From JAFAVN01 sp036378375 (GTDB taxonomy: Bacteria > Verrucomicrobiota > Verrucomicrobiia > Chthoniobacterales > JAFAMB01), in NCBI GenBank assembly GCA_036378375.1, contig DASUWQ010000555.1:1-16647 (forward strand): a stretch of 16,647 bases of DNA, read 5' to 3'. Shown piece after piece: positions 1 through 7,696 of this stretch (position 1 is its first letter; each line of letters starts with the position of its first letter). A program made the translations under genes and the position numbers. The notes beneath the pieces are model-generated. The model was not told the origin of the DNA and did not search any database. It worked only from the letters and a program-made list of their open reading frames with translations.

Positions 1-26
1 GCAGGTTCTTAGCATGGAGAACCTGC
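1..26. repeat. 9-bp perfect inverted repeat at the left edge
   Basis: GCAGGTTCT (1-9) and AGAACCTGC (18-26) are perfect complements around an 8-nt loop. Whatever lies to the left is cut off, so this may be the 3' hairpin of an unseen gene or the edge of a longer dispersed repeat, since the 35-nt repeat motif follows within 5 bp. No T-run follows it on the plus strand, so a classical terminator is not favoured in that direction. Confidence 0.5.
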
Positions 27-30
27 GTCT

Positions 31-65
31 TACCCGTAATGGTGGGGCGAGGCTCCCGAAAGACT
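31..65 (+). repeat. short dispersed repeat, copy A
   Basis: This stretch matches 8941-8974 closely by eye. The shared core is GGTGGG(G)CGAGGCTCC followed by one variable base and GAAAGACT, with a weaker TACC/AACC start. Both copies lie in gaps next to the 3' end of a gene (GH3 here, the ROK gene for copy B). A GTCTT (27-31)/AAGAC (60-64) pairing could enclose this copy. It is a small intergenic repeat, not coding. Confidence 0.55.
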
Positions 66-116
66 TGAACGGTTGGCCGAAGCGATTGGTGTCGACCACA
101 GAAGGATAACAGAAAA

Positions 117-141
117 GGGGCCGGATCTTCGATCCGGCCCC
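117..141 (-). terminator. Rho-independent terminator of the GH3 gene
   Basis: GGGGCCGGATC (117-127) and GATCCGGCCCC (131-141) form a perfect 11-bp stem with a TTC loop. Read on the minus strand, the stem is followed at once by TTTTCTGTT. It lies about 40 bp past the stop codon of the minus-strand GH3 gene, the right place for its transcription end. On the plus strand only a short CTT follows, so it could also weakly stop transcripts entering from the left. Confidence 0.88.
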
Positions 142-179
142 CTTCAACCCCACGGAGACGACGAGTAGATGGCCCTCGC

Positions 180-3071
180 CTAGTTTTGTTTTTTAGGAGC
201 CTTCACCACGGCTTGGCCTTGAAGCTGAACGTCGCGGGAAGAGCCGCCAACATGAATGCTCCGTTTACTGGTGCCAAGAACCCACGCCTGGTCTTGGCTA
301 GACCAGTAGGATAATTCCAGCGGACTCACCTGCACGGTTACCTTTTGTTTCTGGCCCGGGCTCAGGTTCACCCGTTCGAACCCAACAAGCTTTTGCACCG
401 GGACTTGGATTGGGCCGGGAAGACTCGATGGCGGTCCAACATAAACTTGTGGCACCTCTGAGCCTTGCACCGTGCCACTGTTCTCAACGGAGAAGCTTAC
501 TTCTAGCCCACCCTGCTTCGACTTAATCTTCAAGCCTGAATAATTGAACTTGGTGTAGGACAAGCCATAACCGAAGCAGAACAGCGGAGTAATATTTTGT
601 TGGTCGTACCAACGGTAGCCAACGTAGATCCCTTCCGAAAACGGAACATCAGTACCGTTGCCGTTGATTCTCTCCGGGTGCCCGGCAAACGGTGTCTGGT
701 CGACGCTAACCGGCCAGGTCATCGGTAAACGCCCGCCCGGGGTTGCCTGACCAAGTAATAGTTTTGCTGTCGATGTACCTCCTTCTTGACCTGGGTACCA
801 CATCTCGAGGATCCCTTTGACGCTGTTGATCCAGGGCATCAACACCGGATCGCCGGTGCTCAGCACAACGACGGTGTTCGGGTTAGCGCTGCTAACCGCT
901 TGAATCAGTGCATCTTGGTTGGCTGCTAACGAATTCACGATATCGGAATCGGCTGAGCCATTGTCATCGGCAAATACCAGAGCGACTTTAGCTGTGCTCG
1001 CTGCGGCCACTGCCTGACTGATTGTGTCTCCCAAGCGTGACCACGTGAAACGGAAAGTGATCGGTGCTGTCACCGGGATCGGCACCGGTAAGTTGATCGG
1101 ATAGTATCCATTTTGCGGGATAGCCGCCGCGATTGTAATCGTGTGCGAGCCTGCGCTCAGGCTGACAACGGCGCCGCGATTGGTGCCATGCGCCGGGACA
1201 ACACCGGCGGGATAGGTGCTCACCGGTACACCCGGCACGAATAGCGGCTCAGACGTGCCATCGATCGTGATAGTCAGAGATGCAGGCCCTCCGAGGCGAG
1301 CATCCAACCAACTCTGCTGCACCCAAAGATAGTAGGTGTCGGCCTCAGACACCGTGATTTTTCCGGTCCAAGTGTACGTCACACCGGCCTTCAGATCGTT
1401 TGGAACGGATGTCCCGTAGTTGATGGTCGTATCAACTTTGGTAGCCGTGCTGTCACTCTCGGTCCGGGTTAGACCGGGACTAAGAGCCGACGCCGGAACC
1501 ACGCTGCCGATCCAGTCGATGCCGGGCGCGTAAGTGAAATGCGACCCACGAGGCGCCAGCGCCTGTAGCATTTGCAAGGGATTGATACTGTCTCTATCAG
1601 GGAAACCGCGAGCACGCTCTCCTTGTCCGCCCTGAACCATGACTTGGCGCGCAGTTGGTCCGATTACCGCCACGGATTTCAGCTCCGAGAGACTTAAAGG
1701 GAGAGCATGATTGTCGTTCTTTAAGAGCACCGCCGATTCCTCAGACAACATTTCCGTCGTGGAAGCATCCTGGCTTTTGATCGCATCCATGCTTGGTCTT
1801 GGCGGTAAAGTGCAACCCGATTTCGGACCGGATGGTGAGGCGCAATCGAGAAGCCCAAACCGTTCATAGCCGTACAATACGCGAGCGACGGCATCGTCCA
1901 AAGCGATGGCATACAATGGATCGTAAGTTGGGGAGGAAGGATCAACTAACGGTTTCAGCTGGGTTGGAAAATACGATGGGATCAGCCCGCCTAGGCCGAG
2001 CCCGGGAAATTCCTGATCGAGACCGGATAGGAGTGCGTGGACGCTGTGCGTCGCGCCGTAATCTGACAGAACAAATCCTGGGAAATTCCATTGACCGCGA
2101 AGGATGGTGGTCAGGGTTAAAGCACTATCGCTTGCCCAGGTTGCGCTCGGCTCCAAGGGAATTACCTGGAAGCCTTGATACGAGGCCATGATCGACGACG
2201 GCTGGCCCACCGTCACGGGATACTCGTAAACCTTTAAATAGATTTCATGTGCGGTTTGGTCATCGACCACTGTTGGCAGGGTCGGTTGGCCAGGGGTGCC
2301 GAATCCAGTTCCAGCCTGCCCGTTGTAGAAGGCGAAGTGTTTGACTTCGGACATTAATCCGTTGCTCTGGATTCCTGTGACCTCTTCAATTCCGAGTTGT
2401 CCGGAGAGAAAGGGATCCTCGCCATAAGTGGTGTTGTTTCGGGTCCAGTTCGGTAATCGGGCGATGTCAACTTGCGGTCCGTAAACCAGGTCGACACCGA
2501 GTGCTCGTCCTTCGTTACCGACGAGTTGACCAGCTGAGTAAATTGCCTGTCGATCGAAGGTTGCTCCCAATCCCAATCGGGCCGGTAAAGCGGTAGCATC
2601 CGCAATGACCTCAATACCCAGCGCGTCGGCATCGCGTCGCACCGGTATGCCGAGGCGTGGAACACCGGGAAGATAACCGACATTACCAACCAGCGATGGA
2701 GTCGGATCACTTGCGCCGTAAGTCAGAGACAATTTTTCATCCAAAGTCAAAGCGGCGAGGAGGCTGCTGACCGTGGCTGTGTAAGGAGCCTGAGGGTCCA
2801 CTGGCGGACTAACTTGAGCGAAGCTTGCTGTCGCGAGTGTTTGAATGAGGGCGCTCACGAAGAGGCCTGCCCGAGCCAAACGCACCGGCATACCCGAAGG
2901 AGGTTGACGTAATTTCAAACCGAAGAAACCGGTACAGCGATATCGGCGCCAAGCGTCCGACAGCCTGCCCGACGAAGCTTCTGAACTGCACGTTAGAAGC
3001 TCCGTCGGTTTGCGAAGTCGGGAGCCGGAGGCAACGGGAGCATTGTTTCTTGGAGGATCCTTTATGATCAT
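180..3071 (-). CDS. secreted GH3 beta-glycosidase with PA14-like insert
   Basis: Exported glycoside hydrolase family 3 enzyme, probably a beta-glucosidase or beta-xylosidase, removing non-reducing terminal sugars with retention. What is seen: a signal peptide at residues 61-85 (hydrophobic run ending ATASFA), an N-terminal GH3 barrel with the YGEDP block (216-220) and KHF (244-246), and a SDYG motif whose Asp337 fits the catalytic nucleophile. The C-terminal GH3 domain (about 435-530 and 700-820, with a GQEGGTS block) is split by a beta-rich region at about 555-700 resembling PA14, and a fibronectin-III-like domain ends the protein. PA14 inserts in GH3 enzymes usually shape the substrate site. 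The ATG at 3071 adds 60 residues before the signal peptide; the internal ATG at 2891 would start exactly at it and may be the real start. Neither has a clear Shine-Dalgarno site. The gene is divergent from the AraC gene and ends at a strong terminator. Family assignment is firm, the sugar is not. Confidence 0.93.
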   Translation of the reverse strand: MIIKDPPRNNAPVASGSRLRKPTELLTCSSEASSGRLSDAWRRYRCTGFFGLKLRQPPSGMPVRLARAGLFVSALIQTLATASFAQVSPPVDPQAPYTATVSSLLAALTLDEKLSLTYGASDPTPSLVGNVGYLPGVPRLGIPVRRDADALGIEVIADATALPARLGLGATFDRQAIYSAGQLVGNEGRALGVDLVYGPQVDIARLPNWTRNNTTYGEDPFLSGQLGIEEVTGIQSNGLMSEVKHFAFYNGQAGTGFGTPGQPTLPTVVDDQTAHEIYLKVYEYPVTVGQPSSIMASYQGFQVIPLEPSATWASDSALTLTTILRGQWNFPGFVLSDYGATHSVHALLSGLDQEFPGLGLGGLIPSYFPTQLKPLVDPSSPTYDPLYAIALDDAVARVLYGYERFGLLDCASPSGPKSGCTLPPRPSMDAIKSQDASTTEMLSEESAVLLKNDNHALPLSLSELKSVAVIGPTARQVMVQGGQGERARGFPDRDSINPLQMLQALAPRGSHFTYAPGIDWIGSVVPASALSPGLTRTESDSTATKVDTTINYGTSVPNDLKAGVTYTWTGKITVSEADTYYLWVQQSWLDARLGGPASLTITIDGTSEPLFVPGVPVSTYPAGVVPAHGTNRGAVVSLSAGSHTITIAAAIPQNGYYPINLPVPIPVTAPITFRFTWSRLGDTISQAVAAASTAKVALVFADDNGSADSDIVNSLAANQDALIQAVSSANPNTVVVLSTGDPVLMPWINSVKGILEMWYPGQEGGTSTAKLLLGQATPGGRLPMTWPVSVDQTPFAGHPERINGNGTDVPFSEGIYVGYRWYDQQNITPLFCFGYGLSYTKFNYSGLKIKSKQGGLEVSFSVENSGTVQGSEVPQVYVGPPSSLPGPIQVPVQKLVGFERVNLSPGQKQKVTVQVSPLELSYWSSQDQAWVLGTSKRSIHVGGSSRDVQLQGQAVVKAPKKQN

Positions 3072-3120
3072 AGCTGAGCTTTCTGCATCCTGTCTTGCTT
3101 TGAGATGTGGAGGGAAACCC

Positions 3121-3136
3121 GATCTCGAAAGAGATC
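3121..3136. promoter_or_regulatory. perfect inverted repeat between GH3 and AraC genes
   Basis: GATCTC (3121-3126), GAAA loop, GAGATC (3131-3136). It sits in the divergent gap, 50 bp upstream of the outer GH3 start. As DNA it could be an operator half-site pair; as RNA it would be a hairpin capped by a GNRA-type tetraloop in the plus-strand transcript. The direct AraC-type operators expected here were not identifiable by eye. Confidence 0.35.
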
Positions 3137-3193
3137 AGCATCGCGGTTGTAGATGAACCTGGATTCCGTGGCTAGAACGCCTGTGCGGACTTT

Positions 3194-3223
3194 TTGTCGG
3201 TTTATGCTGATTACTTCTATTTG
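3194..3223 (+). promoter_or_regulatory. possible sigma70-type promoter for the AraC gene
   Basis: TTGTCG (3194-3199), an 18-bp gap and TATTTG (3218-3223). This is a moderate match placed 67 bp before the ATG at 3290. If it is used, the TTG at 3194 cannot be the start codon, which supports the ATG. This is inference from pattern only. Confidence 0.22.
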
Positions 3224-3289
3224 AAAGAAATATCCTTTGCGAGGCCGCCCCCGTTCGGTTTCGTAGGGTTAGCATTTCCCCCCAAACCA

Positions 3290-4240
3290 ATGCGTCAGGA
3301 AATCGATCCGGCTACTATTGTCCGCACGAGCGATTTTATTGGATTTTCCGGGCTACGCGTCGTGATTCGCCAATTGCCAAACGAAGGTGAAGTCTACACC
3401 GGTCGCCGTGGCGTTCCCTTCTTTACCGTGGGCTACCGGCCCGCGGAAGAACGGGGTCAAACCTTCGTCCGGTTCTTCGCGGGGAACAGGCCTGAGGTGC
3501 AAATGAACCGGGTCTCAGCAGTGCTCCCGGCAAATCAACCTTTTAAAGCCAGCTATACGGACGCTGCCGGCAGAATTGCCTGCTTTGAAATAGATGAGCG
3601 TTTTCTGGCTGATGTAGTCAGGCGTACCAACATTATCCCGGGAAAACTCGAACAAGTGCCGCCTGCTCGCTTCCTAATCAACCGTCGCGTTGACTATTTA
3701 TGTTCGCTCCTTATGTATGAGACCGAGTGTGGAGCAAAGCTTACCCTACTTTATTTTGAAAGCTTGGCCACTGCGTTAGTGGCAGCGGTGGTCGCTCAGA
3801 CCGACGTCCGCCTACCAAACGCCGGTAACTTGTATGTGCAGAATCACCAGGTCCAGAAAGCGATTTCACATATCGAAGCCAATTTCCGCTCGAAATTGAC
3901 CGTACCGAGAATCGCTGCAACCACGAATCTGAGCACGTTTCATTTCAGCCGTTTATTTAGCCGTTTTGTCGGCTTGTCGCCGAGCGAATATCTCTTGCGG
4001 TATCGTCTAATGGTCGCGGAAAAACTGCTGTCACTTCCCGGCCCAAATTCGTCCATTGCGGATATCGCCGCCGACTCTGGCTTCGCCGATCAAGCCCATT
4101 TCAGCCGGCATTTTCGCCGTTTTTATGGCCGGCCTCCACAGGAGTATCGTCGCCAATTTCAAGCCGTGGAGCGTTGCTATAAAGATTTCGCTCCCACGGA
4201 GCTGCTTTTCAATCCGGCAGCTGCGCATGCGCAGCCGTGA
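3290..4240 (+). CDS. AraC-family transcriptional regulator
   Basis: Cytoplasmic DNA-binding regulator of about 316 residues. The C-terminal 100 residues (about 189-290) are a typical AraC double helix-turn-helix: the first helix pair contains IAATTNLSTFHFSRLFSRF, then LSPSEYLLRYR, and the second contains IADIAADSGFADQAHFSRHF followed by RPPQEYRR. The N-terminal part has no close known signature but is beta-rich, as expected of a cupin-like effector pocket. An in-frame TTG at 3194 would add 32 residues; the ATG at 3290 is preferred because it gives a normal family length and the added segment looks non-conserved and overlaps a possible promoter. Neither start has a good Shine-Dalgarno site. 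It is divergent from the secreted GH3 gene, the usual arrangement for a local activator of a glycan-use gene, so GH3 (and perhaps GH92) is the likely target. Confidence 0.92.
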   Translation: MRQEIDPATIVRTSDFIGFSGLRVVIRQLPNEGEVYTGRRGVPFFTVGYRPAEERGQTFVRFFAGNRPEVQMNRVSAVLPANQPFKASYTDAAGRIACFEIDERFLADVVRRTNIIPGKLEQVPPARFLINRRVDYLCSLLMYETECGAKLTLLYFESLATALVAAVVAQTDVRLPNAGNLYVQNHQVQKAISHIEANFRSKLTVPRIAATTNLSTFHFSRLFSRFVGLSPSEYLLRYRLMVAEKLLSLPGPNSSIADIAADSGFADQAHFSRHFRRFYGRPPQEYRRQFQAVERCYKDFAPTELLFNPAAAHAQP

Positions 4241-4279
4241 GATGTGCCCGAAGGGAAAAATAACCGCACCCATTCGCCG

Positions 4280-4316
4280 GCCGAGTCCCGGATCACAAAG
4301 GTGATCAGGACTCGGC
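4280..4316. terminator. hairpin between convergent AraC and GH92 genes
   Basis: GCCGAGTCC (4280-4288) pairs with GGACTCGGC (4308-4316), and GATCAC (4291-4296) with GTGATC (4301-4306) around an AAAG loop. A two-base bulge on one side and one base on the other separate the stems. The site between two converging stop codons suits a bidirectional terminator, but no T-run follows directly on either strand, so it may only stabilise 3' ends. Confidence 0.6.
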
Positions 4317-4336
4317 GGCGGCCCCAACCCACGAAA

Positions 4337-7297
4337 TTATGGCGTCGTTACCTTGGGTACCCCCGTGCTAATTGAAGGTGGCGGCGTGAGGCCCCATTTT
4401 TTGTTCGGGGTCGATTGGAGACTGACTCTCAAGGAGCCGCCCGCAGTGATCTCGTTGGCAGTTACCCACGGTTTAGTCTGATTCTTGCCATTCAATTTGA
4501 GCGAATCGATGTAGACGTTGGTATCGGAATTGTTGGATGACTCGAAAACGAATTGGGTGCCGGAGTAAGGCGACTCCAGGTTGAGCACTACTTTCGGGAA
4601 TATCGGGCTGGTTAGTTCAAAGTAGGGCAATGAAGGGTCTACCTGGTAGATTCCCAGCGAAGTCAAGACGAACCAGGCGCTCATTGTGCCTAGGTCATCG
4701 TTTCCCGGAATACCGCTGGCGGTCGTGTTATAAACTTGCAACTGCAGCATCCGGGTCACGGCCTGGGTCTTCCACGGTTCACCGCTGTAGTCATACAGGA
4801 AGGGAGCTTGTAGATCCGGCTCGTTATAGGCGTTGTAATAGGCGCCTTCAAAGTTGAACTGCAGAGTCGGATCATTAAAAAACTCATCCAATCGCTCATT
4901 AAAAGTAGCGGCTCCGCCCTGGAGTCGAATCAGCATCGCTTCGTCTTGCGGTACTAACCAAAGATAGTGCCAAGCTGAGCCTTCGATATAACCATCCGTG
5001 TAGTTGGCTTCAATCAGCTCCGGATTGAAATCCGCTCTCCAACTGCCGTCAGAATAACGCGGCTCCAAAAACTGGGTCGCAGGATTATAAATATTGTTCA
5101 GCTTGTCTGCTTGCTTCCGGAAGGTAGCGGCATCGCTTGTCTTACCGAGCGAATCCGCTACGGTGGCCAGCGCTGCATACGATTCTGAATCCTCCATCAT
5201 CGTGGAAGGATCCGACAGCCAACCAATGGTGTTAATAATCTGAGCGTCTCCGTTGGTAGCATCCTGGTACATCGCCGTATAAGCGGTGTTGATATCGAAG
5301 TTATGTAACCCCGCATTCCAAATCTCCGACATGATGATGGTCATCGGGTACCCGGTCATGACCCCCGTGGGAAAGTTAGCGAAAGGCCAGCGGTCCAGGT
5401 ATCCGAGCTGCTCATACATTTCCACGATGGATTGAGCCAAATCCTCGCAGCGTTGGGGCTCGATCAAAGTCAGCAACGGAACTTCCGAGCGATAAATATC
5501 CCATCCTGAAATGTTGGCATAAATCGCTTTGTGTCCCGAAGGTACCGTATGAATCTGCTGATCGTAGCCAATGTAGCGTCCATCCACGTCGCTCCAGGTG
5601 GTCGGGCTTAACAACACATGATAGAGGGCCGTGTAGAAGATCTGGTAATCGTCATCATTCCCGTTGCTGGTAGCCTGCAGCTTCCCCAATTCCTGATTCC
5701 AGGTTTTTTGTGCGGCGGTCAGCACGGTGGTGAAGTCGAAATTCGGAATTTCCGTTCTGACGTTATTCTTGGCCCCATTGGCATCGACATAGGAGATACC
5801 GATTCTGGCCTGAACCACCAAGCCGTTCGCGTTCTGGGGAAAGGTGACATAAGCGCCCACCATCGTGTTGGAATCGGACTGAGTCGCGCTCGTCGAACCC
5901 GGTGAAACCGTGCTGTTTGTCCAAGTACCTGAGGTCAGGAAGGGTTGATCAAACTGCATACAGAAATAGACCTTAACGTTGCCTCCCCAATTACCCGCGA
6001 CTACGTAACCATCTATCTCGTTATTGCCAGTAATCTGGACCTGAGCCGATTCGCTGGACTGGGTCGCGGTTTGACTGATCGGGACTACTACGTTGGGCGT
6101 GGCGCCGCCAGGAAAGGTGAACTTGGCTAGTGCGGAGTGCAGGGCGCTGGCTACCTCCACATTGGTGCTCCAGTTTTTGAGAAACACCTGATAATACCCC
6201 GGAGAAGCCGATTCACCCGCGGTCGAAATGGTCGAACTTATGTTTTTCGGATTAGTAAAAGAGCCGGTAGTGGCAGTAAACCAGACGTCGCCGTAATCGG
6301 AGATACCAGGTCCGCTCAGCATATTCATAGCGAGAGCTTGCAAGGTCGGCCTTGTGCTATTCTCGTCGTAGCCCCCGATCTGGTTGACGTCATCGATGGG
6401 AGTGGCTTGCACCATGCCAAAAGGAAGCACGGCGCCCGGATAGGTGTCACCGCCGTTGCCTGTTCCTACAAAGGGATCGGCCCAGGCGCTGAGCGGTTTG
6501 GTTCCCAGCGGAGGAGCACTTTGCGGAGTTTGATCCCACGTCCAGGCGATGATGTTCTGGACAGAGGTCAACGCTCCGCAGGCTCCGGTAAAGCCGGCGT
6601 AGGCTTGGCTTGCACCAATGAAAGAGCTTAGATTAACCGCGTGATCTTGGCGCACGGATTTGCCGATCACGGTGTCAGTCTCGATCACTGTTAAGGTCTT
6701 GCCGTCGTAATAGACATCAACGTTAATCGGATCGCCGGCGAGTAAGTCGACTCCGCTATGCAGGAAACTCGTTTCCCAAAACGCCGAAATACTGCCATCG
6801 GCGGCGAAACTGGTTTCGGGGATGAGGGTGCCGCCATTATAAATATTGAAGGCGACGGCGATACTATGAGGAATATCGGCGAAGCCGAGATTGCTGCCTT
6901 GGCCGGGACTGCCCAAGGCGGTCGGCGAATTATTCTGCAAACAGAAGGTAAATCCGTCTGCTAATGCATTACTCAGCTGGACGGTGAAGTGAGTGGAGAA
7001 CTTGCTGGTACTAACCGCTGTTTTGTAGAAGGCGCTGCCGGTTTCGTTGCCTGTGCCGTTGGTTAATTGGATGGCGCCGTTAACTAACTGGGCGCTTCCA
7101 TTGACTTGGGAGTTAGGGATCGGGGAAATCCCGGCTGCCATGAGGTGAGATGTAGCCAAAGTAAAGCCAGTCGCCGCGAGAGCGACGTGCCGGAGGGTTT
7201 TGCCGAAGACGGTCATAGCATTTTGCGTCGTCCCGGGTTGGGACGGACGTAATTGAAGTCTCGTTTCGAGACATCTGCATGATGGGGTATTTTTCAT
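4337..7297 (-). CDS. secreted L-type lectin + GH92 alpha-mannosidase-like enzyme
   Basis: Exported enzyme of 986 residues. Residues about 60-255 resemble a legume/L-type lectin fold (ADGFTFCLQN, SIAVAFNIYN, a late AYAGFTGA...LTSVQNI block). Residues about 268-970 are glycoside hydrolase family 92: the entry block PFVGTGNGGDTYPGAVLPFG, EGSAW (772-776), NEP (825-827) followed by YSGEPWKTQ, and GNDDLG (865-870), all family landmarks. GH92 enzymes are calcium-dependent, inverting exo-alpha-mannosidases acting on N-glycans or mannans; the lectin module would hold the enzyme on a glycan. The outer ATG (7297) puts 27 residues ahead of a second ATG (7216) that begins a better signal peptide ending near LMAA; neither has a Shine-Dalgarno site. 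It is convergent with the AraC gene and divergent from the ROK repressor gene, so either could control it. Linkage specificity is unknown. Confidence 0.92.
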   Translation of the reverse strand: MKNTPSCRCLETRLQLRPSQPGTTQNAMTVFGKTLRHVALAATGFTLATSHLMAAGISPIPNSQVNGSAQLVNGAIQLTNGTGNETGSAFYKTAVSTSKFSTHFTVQLSNALADGFTFCLQNNSPTALGSPGQGSNLGFADIPHSIAVAFNIYNGGTLIPETSFAADGSISAFWETSFLHSGVDLLAGDPINVDVYYDGKTLTVIETDTVIGKSVRQDHAVNLSSFIGASQAYAGFTGACGALTSVQNIIAWTWDQTPQSAPPLGTKPLSAWADPFVGTGNGGDTYPGAVLPFGMVQATPIDDVNQIGGYDENSTRPTLQALAMNMLSGPGISDYGDVWFTATTGSFTNPKNISSTISTAGESASPGYYQVFLKNWSTNVEVASALHSALAKFTFPGGATPNVVVPISQTATQSSESAQVQITGNNEIDGYVVAGNWGGNVKVYFCMQFDQPFLTSGTWTNSTVSPGSTSATQSDSNTMVGAYVTFPQNANGLVVQARIGISYVDANGAKNNVRTEIPNFDFTTVLTAAQKTWNQELGKLQATSNGNDDDYQIFYTALYHVLLSPTTWSDVDGRYIGYDQQIHTVPSGHKAIYANISGWDIYRSEVPLLTLIEPQRCEDLAQSIVEMYEQLGYLDRWPFANFPTGVMTGYPMTIIMSEIWNAGLHNFDINTAYTAMYQDATNGDAQIINTIGWLSDPSTMMEDSESYAALATVADSLGKTSDAATFRKQADKLNNIYNPATQFLEPRYSDGSWRADFNPELIEANYTDGYIEGSAWHYLWLVPQDEAMLIRLQGGAATFNERLDEFFNDPTLQFNFEGAYYNAYNEPDLQAPFLYDYSGEPWKTQAVTRMLQLQVYNTTASGIPGNDDLGTMSAWFVLTSLGIYQVDPSLPYFELTSPIFPKVVLNLESPYSGTQFVFESSNNSDTNVYIDSLKLNGKNQTKPWVTANEITAGGSLRVSLQSTPNKKWGLTPPPSISTGVPKVTTP

Positions 7298-7448
7298 TGC
7301 TGGTGCGAATTGGAGACACCGGAGGAGATGTCACCTTTTGCAGGAGGCTCGAACCACCCTGGGCTAGGGTTGCTGAGCAAAAGAGGGGGGAAAGTGGAAC
7401 GAGAAGGAGCTTATCAGCCGCGGGAGACAGCTTGCGTCATGCATAGGG

Positions 7449-7514
7449 AGGTCCTTGGTTCTTCGAACCGGCTTCGCTATCCTGCTAAGGGTCAAAAGAT
7501 GAGCAGCAGGACCT
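7449..7514 (+). promoter_or_regulatory. possible alternative-pairing leader element
   Basis: In the 399-bp gap between the GH92 and ROK genes, AGGTCCT (7449-7455) can pair with AGGACCT (7508-7514), while CCTGCT (7481-7486) can pair with AGCAGG (7505-7510). The two 3' arms share three bases, so the long helices compete. A small GGTTC-TTC-GAACC hairpin (7457-7469) sits inside. It lies upstream of the AT-rich putative ROK promoter, so it would not be in the main ROK transcript; it could be in a longer one or act as DNA. The rest of 7298-7577 shows no convincing gene. Confidence 0.22.
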
Positions 7515-7577
7515 AAGTCGAAGCGTGAGTTAAAGAAATTGTTTTGGGGGTTACAGCGCCAGTATTATTCGATTGAT

Positions 7578-7606
7578 TTAAATATGGCAAGTCTAAAAGT
7601 TATAAC
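7578..7606 (+). promoter_or_regulatory. possible promoter for the ROK regulator gene
   Basis: TTAAAT (7578-7583), a 17-bp gap and TATAAC (7601-7606) lie in the only strongly AT-rich stretch of the gap (about 7560-7630). The -10 match is fair, the -35 weak. ROK/NagC repressors bind AT-rich inverted sites, so this tract may also be the operator for this gene and for the divergent GH92 gene. Inferred from composition and position only. Confidence 0.3.
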
Positions 7607-7696
7607 TATTGTAAAAATACAGATAAATCCGAGAGGCAAAGGATCCCAGCTGTTCACGCTAGTTCCACTTAATTGAATCAGTTCGCTCCTCTAGCG

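Noticed and set aside
7310..7516. 68-codon plus-strand frame in the GH92/ROK gap
   Set aside because: Runs into the GH92 5' end, has no ribosome binding site and no recognisable protein pattern; the hairpins in it explain its symmetry better.
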